64,000 bases of DNA from Mesorhizobium japonicum MAFF 303099 (GTDB lineage Bacteria; Pseudomonadota; Alphaproteobacteria; Rhizobiales; Rhizobiaceae). The notes under the pieces were generated by a model, which was given only the letters and a program-made list of their open reading frames with translations, searched no databases and was not told the DNA's origin. Position 1 is the first letter of the stretch. Each line of letters opens with the position of its first letter. Shown piece by piece: positions 58,834-64,000 of the stretch. The stretch covers positions 3,876,001 to 3,940,000 of the forward strand of contig NC_002678.2 of NCBI RefSeq assembly GCF_000009625.1. Reading direction: 5' to 3'. A program made the translations under genes and the position numbers.

Positions 58834-59169
58834 TCAATTGTCCCAACCATCCTCGTCGTCACGCGGCTGATAGTCGGGAACGACCCGGATAATTGGCCTC
58901 GAACGCTCATAGCGCCAGTAGTACTCGTCCGGCGGTTGAGGCTCATAGGTCCGATAGGCGTGCTCGTAGTAGCGCCGGTGCTTCCAGTGCTTTTTGTGCT
59001 CGTTGTGTGGTCGCACACAGTAGCCGTCGCGGGTTAGGTACGCGCACGTCACTCGCACCTCCTGGACCAGACCGCCATGGGCCGGCGCGCCGACTATCAT
59101 CGGCGCCGCTTGGGCACCAGAGGTCAGCGACAAGATTGCGCCAGCCAAGGCAAAAGCAGGTAGTTTCAT
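58834..59169 (-). CDS. Small exported protein of unknown function
   Basis: This 111-residue protein has a signal peptide (KLPAFALAGAILSLTSGAQA) and a mature part rich in Tyr, His, Arg, Lys, Pro and Asp, with two Cys (residues 42 and 51) that could form a disulfide. The pattern HKKHWKHRRYYEHAYRTYEP is repeat-like. No family was recognised. It lies downstream of the tRNA on the opposite strand. Confidence 0.7.
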   Translation of the reverse strand: MKLPAFALAGAILSLTSGAQAAPMIVGAPAHGGLVQEVRVTCAYLTRDGYCVRPHNEHKKHWKHRRYYEHAYRTYEPQPPDEYYWRYERSRPIIRVVPDYQPRDDEDGWDN

Positions 59170-59457
59170 TCACGTCTCCATCCAACTCAGGGCCACGGCC
59201 GAACAGCATCCTGATTTCGGGCAATTTGGGGCGACCCGAAATCACTTTGTTTTTCCGTCGCACATAAGTGGAGTGCTCGCAGCCATCACGTCCACGGCCC
59301 GGCCGCCGCGATCGTGTCGGCCCCTCTTGGGCGGATGCGGACATAGGAGCTGGCCTTTCCTGCGCCTCCACGAGCAGTCGAATATTGGAATTGGGGATCA
59401 GCGTTCCGTCGGTGTTTCCAACGCGGATCCTGCCACGAACAAGAAGCGGTAATCTGC
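59170..59457. other. Intergenic region without a supported gene
   Basis: This stretch upstream of the small exported protein gene holds short open frames on both strands, none with family resemblance or a good ribosome site. It presumably contains the promoter of the exported protein gene. Confidence 0.5.
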
Positions 59458-59574
59458 TCAGTCGCCGACGTGCTGGCACTCAACCTTCGCAATCGGATAC
59501 CATCCCCGCCCGCGCGGCGAAGGTGCCTTGAGCTGTCCGATCGCCCATTGGCCCATAGCCATGTGCGGCAATCC
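59458..59574 (-). pseudogene. Remnant of a LacI-family regulator gene (3' end)
   Basis: Read on the minus strand, this segment encodes LPHMAMGQWAIGQLKAP and then RGRGWYPIAKVECQHVGD before a stop at 59458. It aligns with the C-terminal part (LPHMAMGQWAIEQLEAP, GQGRYPITKLECPLVE) of the intact LacI regulator 0.9 kb away. An in-frame stop lies just upstream at 59575-59577, and no other LacI sequence remains. It is a decayed duplicate fragment. Confidence 0.8.
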
Positions 59575-59619
59575 TCATCCGATCATGGCACCATCTCCAG
59601 CGATGCCGTCCGCCACTCC

Positions 59620-60216
59620 CTACGACGAAGGCACCCTCGGCTCCTCCACTAGGTAAAACCTGTCCTTCGGCGAAAAGTCCGTCACCAGGAACGAAAACGA
59701 CGCGCTCTCCTGCGGGTCGACCTTGCCTTTGCTGAACAGCAGCCGGTCATAGGGTTCGAAGTCGCGTTTGAATTCGGCGAAGCTGTCGGACTTGATCATG
59801 TTGTCCACGCGCTGCGCCTGGTCGAAGGACAGCCCGTCGCCATAGTCGCTCGGCACGTTCAAAATCGCCTGCAGCTCGAAGCCGAATTCGATCCAGGCGT
59901 CGCCGCTGTTGTTGCGGGTGACGATTTTCAGCGGCAAAAAGCCGGTCGCGTAGTCGCCGGTCGATCCGAAGGGCTGGATCGGCCGCGCGGCGCGTATGGT
60001 CAGCGTCACCGGGTCGGCGGTGTCCAGTTCCTCGGTGATGACGATCGGGTCGTCGCGCGTCCCGGCGCCCGTGGCCGAAAGGATCCTGAAGCCGCCGCGT
60101 TCGTCGGAGAAGGAGTAGGCGCCGGCTTCGAAGATCCCGTCGGCCAAGGCGCGCGGGCAGCTCGCGGCCAGCAAAGCCGCGAATACCTGCACACAGCGCA
60201 AGCCCGGACGCGTCAT
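59620..60216 (-). CDS. Exported protein of unknown function
   Basis: This 198-residue protein has a signal peptide (CVQVFAALLAASCPRALA) and a beta-rich mature part (GAYSFSDERGGFRILSATG, PIVITEELDTADPVTLTIRAARPIQ). No family was recognised. It lies between the LacI remnant and the intact LacI regulator, in the same direction. Confidence 0.75.
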   Translation of the reverse strand: MTRPGLRCVQVFAALLAASCPRALADGIFEAGAYSFSDERGGFRILSATGAGTRDDPIVITEELDTADPVTLTIRAARPIQPFGSTGDYATGFLPLKIVTRNNSGDAWIEFGFELQAILNVPSDYGDGLSFDQAQRVDNMIKSDSFAEFKRDFEPYDRLLFSKGKVDPQESASFSFLVTDFSPKDRFYLVEEPRVPSS

Positions 60217-60344
60217 GGCCCGAGTATGAACGACAATTGCCTGGCCGCAAACTGGCCGGCGACAGACCGGAATGCGATGACCTTGGTCGGCTGTCGAAAG
60301 AATGCCGGCCGCACCGCGCAACGGCATGGCCCGGCCGCCTTGCC

Positions 60345-61448
60345 TCAGCCTCCCACCACCCCCCTCACACTCTCCCGCTCCACCAGCGGGCACTCCAGCT
60401 TGGTGATGGGATAGCGCCCCTGTCCGGGCGCCGTCGGCGCTTCGAGCTGTTCGATCGCCCATTGGCCCATCGCCATGTGCGGCAGGATGGAGGTGGTCAG
60501 CGGCGGGAACAAATGTCGGGCGATTTCCTCGTCGTCGTAGCCGACCACGGAAATGTCTTGCGGAATGTGCAGGCCGGCTTCCTTCAGCGCCTCGTAGCAG
60601 CCGATCGCGGTGCGGTCGTTCTGGCAGAAGATGGCGGTCGGGCGGTCTTTGAGCGCAAGCAGCTTCACCGTCGCGGCATAGCCGGCACTGGCCGACCAGT
60701 CGCCCTCGACCACCAGGTCCGGGTCGAAGGGGATATCGGCGGTGGCGAGCGCGCGGCGATAGCCTTTCAGCCGGTCCTGTGCGGCCTGCATCCACGGCTC
60801 GCCGGTGATGGTGGCGATGCGGCGGTGGCCGTGGCTGATCAGGTGCCTTGTCGAGCTCTGGCCGCCGGCGATCTCGGACGGCACCACGGCGGGGAAGGCA
60901 TAGTCGGCCGTGTAGCAATTGAGCAGGATCACCGGGATGTCGAGGCTGTAGAGATAGTCGGGCGCGGTGATTTCGCGGGTGAAGATGGTCATGTAGATCA
61001 GCGCCGAAATGCCCCGTCTTGTCAGCGCCTGGATGGCGCGTGGCTCCATCACGGCGTCGCCCATGGTCTGCGCCACCAGGAGAACGTTGCCGGCATTCCA
61101 CGAGGCCTGGCGCGCGCCTTCGATCGCCACCACCGCTTCCGGGCTGGTCGCCAGCTGGTCGACGGCAAAGCCGATCACCCCGTCCAGCCCGTCGAAGGCG
61201 GCAACCGGCTTGCGCAGCGCCGAGAAGGCGGGCGCGCTGTAGCCCAGCGCCCGTGCGGCCTCGATCACCCGCTCCCGGGTCTGCTGCGACAGCTTGATCC
61301 CTGGCGAATTGTTGAGCACGAAGGAAACCGTCGCCTGTGAGCAGCCGGCGGCCCGGGCGATATCGGTCATGGTGACCCGCCCCTTGGGCTTGGCCGGCGC
61401 CTTGCGGCGCCTTGCCGTCTCGATGGTCGGATCCGTCGTCTCGCTCAT
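60345..61448 (-). CDS. LacI-family transcriptional regulator
   Basis: This 367-residue repressor has an N-terminal LacI helix-turn-helix (VTMTDIARAAGCSQATVSFVLNNSPGIKLS, residues about 25-55) and a type 1 periplasmic-binding-like domain (about 85-360). It lies divergent from the CUT2 sugar-binding-protein gene, so it probably controls that importer. The C-terminus ends ERESVRGVVGG. Confidence 0.92.
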   Translation of the reverse strand: MSETTDPTIETARRRKAPAKPKGRVTMTDIARAAGCSQATVSFVLNNSPGIKLSQQTRERVIEAARALGYSAPAFSALRKPVAAFDGLDGVIGFAVDQLATSPEAVVAIEGARQASWNAGNVLLVAQTMGDAVMEPRAIQALTRRGISALIYMTIFTREITAPDYLYSLDIPVILLNCYTADYAFPAVVPSEIAGGQSSTRHLISHGHRRIATITGEPWMQAAQDRLKGYRRALATADIPFDPDLVVEGDWSASAGYAATVKLLALKDRPTAIFCQNDRTAIGCYEALKEAGLHIPQDISVVGYDDEEIARHLFPPLTTSILPHMAMGQWAIEQLEAPTAPGQGRYPITKLECPLVERESVRGVVGG

Positions 61449-62052
61449 GGCAGTCGTGTCCCCAATCCCACCTGTCTAGCGGCAGCCTGCCGGCCCGACA
61501 AGATGGCGCGGCAGCGCCGGTTTATAGGAGCCGCCACCTAACTTATAGATATTAGCGGCCGCGCGGTCCATCGATCATCACGCTCAAAACGTGCAGGGAA
61601 AGCAATGACCGTAAGGCTTGCGCTGCCGTGCGGCCAAGGCATGGGCTCGTCGGCGCATCGTTCGCGGTGGCGCCACGCTGTGTCCGGTTATCGGCTCAAA
61701 ACTAATAGTGTTTACTAATACAAAGATGCGCTGTAACGTCAATCGTCGCACCCGGCCCTGTTGGGTCCGGGGCGGTGGGAAAGCGAACGTCAATGGCCCG
61801 ATGGCTTGCGGGGATTGCCTCCGCAGGTCCGTCTCAGATATGTGATATGTCAGACAAATCGGACTATTTACGAATGAAGAATGAGTCTCTAAAGTCCGTG
61901 ACCGTGGCTGGAACGAGGCCATTCTTGTGAGTGCCGGGAAACCCTGAGGAGGAGGGGGTGTCCAAGCCGCAAACGGCAAATTCAGGTGAGCAGGCAATTT
62001 TAGTGAGCAAGACGGTCCAGCCCGACGGCTGAACCAAAACGGGAGGTTGAAC
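61449..62052. promoter_or_regulatory. 604-bp divergent regulatory region
   Basis: This stretch between the LacI regulator and the sugar-binding-protein gene has no supported gene. It holds AT-rich segments near 61701-61740 (CTAATAGTGTTTACTAATAC) and a 9-bp TGTCAGACA at 61848-61856 that may be regulatory. No LacI-type operator was identified with confidence. Confidence 0.4.
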
Positions 62053-63015
62053 ATGAAGTCCTTGATACGCAATGCATCCGTGGCCGCCGCGGCCCTGGCT
62101 GTCGGCCTGACGGCGACGGCCATCGCGCGCGCCGACGACAAGCCGACGCTGGCTTTCGTCGTCAACGGCGCTTCCGATTTCTGGAAAGCGGCCGAAGCCG
62201 GCGTCAAGAAGGCGCAGGGCGAACTGCCCGACTACAATCTCGAACTCAAATATCCCGAACAATCCTCGGTCGCCATCCAGCAGCGCCTGATGGACGATCT
62301 GGTGACGGCCGGCGTCAAGGGCATCATGGTCTCGGCCGTTGATCCCAAGACCTCGACCGATGGCCTGAACAAGATCGCCTCGCAAACCGCGCTGTTCACC
62401 ACCGACAGTGACGCGCCGCAGACCAAGCGCGTCGCCTATATCGGCTCGTCCAATGTCGATGCCGGCAAGCAGGCGGCCGAAATCGCCAAGAAGGCGATGC
62501 CCAATGGCGGCAAGTGCCTCGGCTTCGTCGGCCTGCTCGGCGCCGACAATGCCAAGGAGCGCATCCAGGGCATGAAGGATGGTCTGGCCGGCACCAAGAT
62601 CGAACTCGTCGACGTGCGTGGCGACGATATCGATCAGGCGCGCGCCAAGAAGAATGTCGAGGACGCGCTGGTCGCCAGCCCCGACGTCACCTGCATGGTC
62701 GGCTTCTACTCCTACAACACGCCGCGCATCTATGAGGCGCTGCGCGATGCCGGCAAGCTCGGCCAGATCACGGTCGTCGGTTTCGATGACGATCCGATCA
62801 CGCTGGGCGGCGTCAAGGAAGGCACCGTTGCCGCCACCGTCGTGCAGCAGCCCTTCGAATGGGCCTATCAGGGCATGAAGCTGATGGCTGCCTATCTCAA
62901 GGGCGACAAGTCAGGCATCCCGGCCGGCAATCTCATCATCATCCCGACGAAGATCATCGGCAAGGATGATGTCGACGCCTACGCCGCCAATCTGAAGGCG
63001 ATGGCCGGAAAGTAA
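62053..63015 (+). CDS. CUT2 ABC importer sugar-binding protein
   Basis: This 320-residue periplasmic protein has a signal peptide ending ARA (about residue 28) and a type 1 periplasmic-binding fold (TLAFVVNGASDFWKAAEAG near residue 33, VGFDDDPITLGGV near residue 245) like RbsB/FrcB. It binds a pentose or hexose. The ATG at 62053 follows GGGAGG by six bases. An ATPase gene follows after a strong hairpin, without a permease in between. Confidence 0.92.
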   Translation: MKSLIRNASVAAAALAVGLTATAIARADDKPTLAFVVNGASDFWKAAEAGVKKAQGELPDYNLELKYPEQSSVAIQQRLMDDLVTAGVKGIMVSAVDPKTSTDGLNKIASQTALFTTDSDAPQTKRVAYIGSSNVDAGKQAAEIAKKAMPNGGKCLGFVGLLGADNAKERIQGMKDGLAGTKIELVDVRGDDIDQARAKKNVEDALVASPDVTCMVGFYSYNTPRIYEALRDAGKLGQITVVGFDDDPITLGGVKEGTVAATVVQQPFEWAYQGMKLMAAYLKGDKSGIPAGNLIIIPTKIIGKDDVDAYAANLKAMAGK

Positions 63016-63029
63016 GACCACAGGCAGTT

Positions 63030-63059
63030 CAGCCGGCTCAACTTCGCTTGAGCCGGCTG
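63030..63059 (+). other. Strong hairpin after the sugar-binding-protein gene
   Basis: CAGCCGGCTCAA at 63030-63041 pairs perfectly with TTGAGCCGGCTG at 63048-63059 around CTTCGC. It starts 15 bases after the binding-protein stop. Like the hairpins after the other binding-protein genes, it may raise binding-protein over ATPase expression. Confidence 0.75.
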
Positions 63060-63127
63060 CGCGCATTGACGAACCCTTCGAGGATCGTCAGTCTGCCGGA
63101 AGGCCGGCCCGCTAACTGCTGTCAGGC

Positions 63128-64000
63128 ATGATGAACTATTCCGATACATCCATCGCAGCGACCACGCCGTTCCTCAGCCTCGAGAGCGTGCGCAAGACCT
63201 ATCCGGGCGTCGTCGCGTTGGATGGCTTCTCCATGGAGGTCAGGCCGGGCGAGGTCATCGGCCTGGTCGGCGAGAACGGCGCCGGCAAGTCGACCCTGAT
63301 GAAGATCCTCGGCGGCGTCACCACGCCGGACACCGGCACGATCACGGTCGACGGCACCGCCCATAAGGGGCTGAGTGTCGAAGGCAGCCTGGGTTCGGGC
63401 ATCGCCTTCGTCCACCAGGAACTCAATCTGTTCGAAAATCTCGACGTCGCCGCCAACATCTTCTTCGGCCGCGAGCCGCTGCGCGCCGGGCCGCTGAAAC
63501 TCGTCGACCGCTCGAAGCTGCGCGAGATGGTGGCGCCGCTCCTGAAGCGCGTCGGCGCCAATTTCTCCGCCGATGCGCAGGTCGCTTCCCTGTCGCTGGC
63601 GCAGCAGCAGATGGTCGAGATCGCCAAGGCGCTGTCGATCAAGGCAAGGCTGGTCATCCTCGACGAGCCGACATCCAGCCTGCCGCTCGCCGAGACCGAC
63701 AAATTGCTCGACGTCATCAAGGCGCTGAAGGCCGACGGCATCAGCGTCATCTTCATTTCGCACCGCCTGCACGAGGTCGAGCGTGTCGCCGACCGCGTCG
63801 TCGTGCTGCGCGACGGCATGCTGGCCGGCACGCTGGGCAAGCGCGACATCAACCACGACCAGATGGTCAAGCTGATGATCGGGCGCATGCTGAAGGAGCG
63901 CGAGAAGGCCTCCGAGGCCGCGCGTGCCCCTGGCGCCGTGGCACTTGCGGCCAAAGCCATCCGCACCCCTACCTATCCCAGCCGGCCTGTCGACCTCGAT
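63128..64000 (+). CDS. CUT2 sugar ABC importer ATPase (partial)
   Basis: The first 291 residues of a RbsA/MglA-type tandem ATPase are visible; the gene runs off the right edge. It shows Walker A GENGAGKSTL, the Q-loop VHQELNLFENL, signature SLAQQQMVEIAK and Walker B LVILDEPTSSLP. Full family members have about 500 residues with two ATPase halves, so the second half and the permease lie beyond the window. ATG at 63128 or 63131. Confidence 0.92.
   Translation, partial: MMNYSDTSIAATTPFLSLESVRKTYPGVVALDGFSMEVRPGEVIGLVGENGAGKSTLMKILGGVTTPDTGTITVDGTAHKGLSVEGSLGSGIAFVHQELNLFENLDVAANIFFGREPLRAGPLKLVDRSKLREMVAPLLKRVGANFSADAQVASLSLAQQQMVEIAKALSIKARLVILDEPTSSLPLAETDKLLDVIKALKADGISVIFISHRLHEVERVADRVVVLRDGMLAGTLGKRDINHDQMVKLMIGRMLKEREKASEAARAPGAVALAAKAIRTPTYPSRPVDLD

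Noticed and set aside
59286..59492. Small minus-strand open frame of 68 codons
   Set aside because: No family, weak start, and its end lies in the LacI remnant in another frame.

Overview
This is a high-GC chromosomal window from an alphaproteobacterium of the Rhizobiales, most like Mesorhizobium. The evidence is gene content: a rhizobial-type sorbitol/mannitol (smo/mtlK) operon, a urease cluster interleaved with unrelated genes, a NodF/NodE-like pair, many ABC importers with strong GGAGG-type ribosome sites, and several GC-rich palindromic intergenic elements. The species call is inference. No phage, insertion sequence, transposase, CRISPR array or rRNA gene was seen. There is one tRNA (Arg, CCG).

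Layout. 1-1751 (minus): a molybdenum hydroxylase, with an FAD subunit gene overlapping a fused [2Fe-2S]/molybdopterin subunit that runs off the left edge. 2049-4122 (plus): nicotinamidase and an ion antiporter. 4123-8885 (minus): a complete branched-chain-amino-acid-type ABC importer. 9041-11985 (minus): an unknown polytopic membrane protein and nicotinate phosphoribosyltransferase. 12120-16565: a LysR regulator divergent from an agmatinase-family ureohydrolase, a binding protein and two permeases, with no ATPase nearby. 16625-21678: AraC regulator, dienelactone hydrolase, cytochrome c, MATE exporter, AraC regulator. 21920-27150 (plus) and 36051-27158 (minus): two polyol ABC/dehydrogenase operons that converge with a 7-base gap. 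36255-40118: LysR, a DUF1127-like small protein, the SorC-type regulator (smoC), a HAD phosphatase and a class II aldolase.

40205-49133 (minus): urease. Order of transcription is ureD, ureA, DUF1272, ureJ, ureB, then ureC, a membrane protein, a GST, ureE, ureF, a DUF3995 protein and ureG. Two plus-strand genes for exported proteins split ureB from ureC. 49336-50803 (plus): acyl carrier protein and ketosynthase resembling NodF and NodE. 51034-58391: GST, a lysine/alanine-rich basic protein, a small kinase, an aldose-1-epimerase-like protein, a coiled-coil membrane protein, a D,D-carboxypeptidase lipoprotein and a DUF1003 protein. 58618-60216: tRNA-Arg, small exported proteins and a remnant of a LacI-family gene. 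60345-64000: a LacI regulator divergent from a CUT2-type sugar importer, whose ATPase gene runs off the right edge.

Themes. Nitrogen salvage is prominent: an agmatinase-type enzyme would release urea that the urease could hydrolyse to ammonia. Polyol use is covered by two importers with three oxidoreductases and a pentulose kinase. In four of the five ABC operons a strong hairpin lies directly after the binding-protein gene. The points most worth a second look are the NodFE-like pair with His in place of Asp before the carrier serine, the divided urease cluster, the nested 171-bp inverted repeat that supplies a possible start codon, and the 48-bp palindrome before the cytochrome gene.
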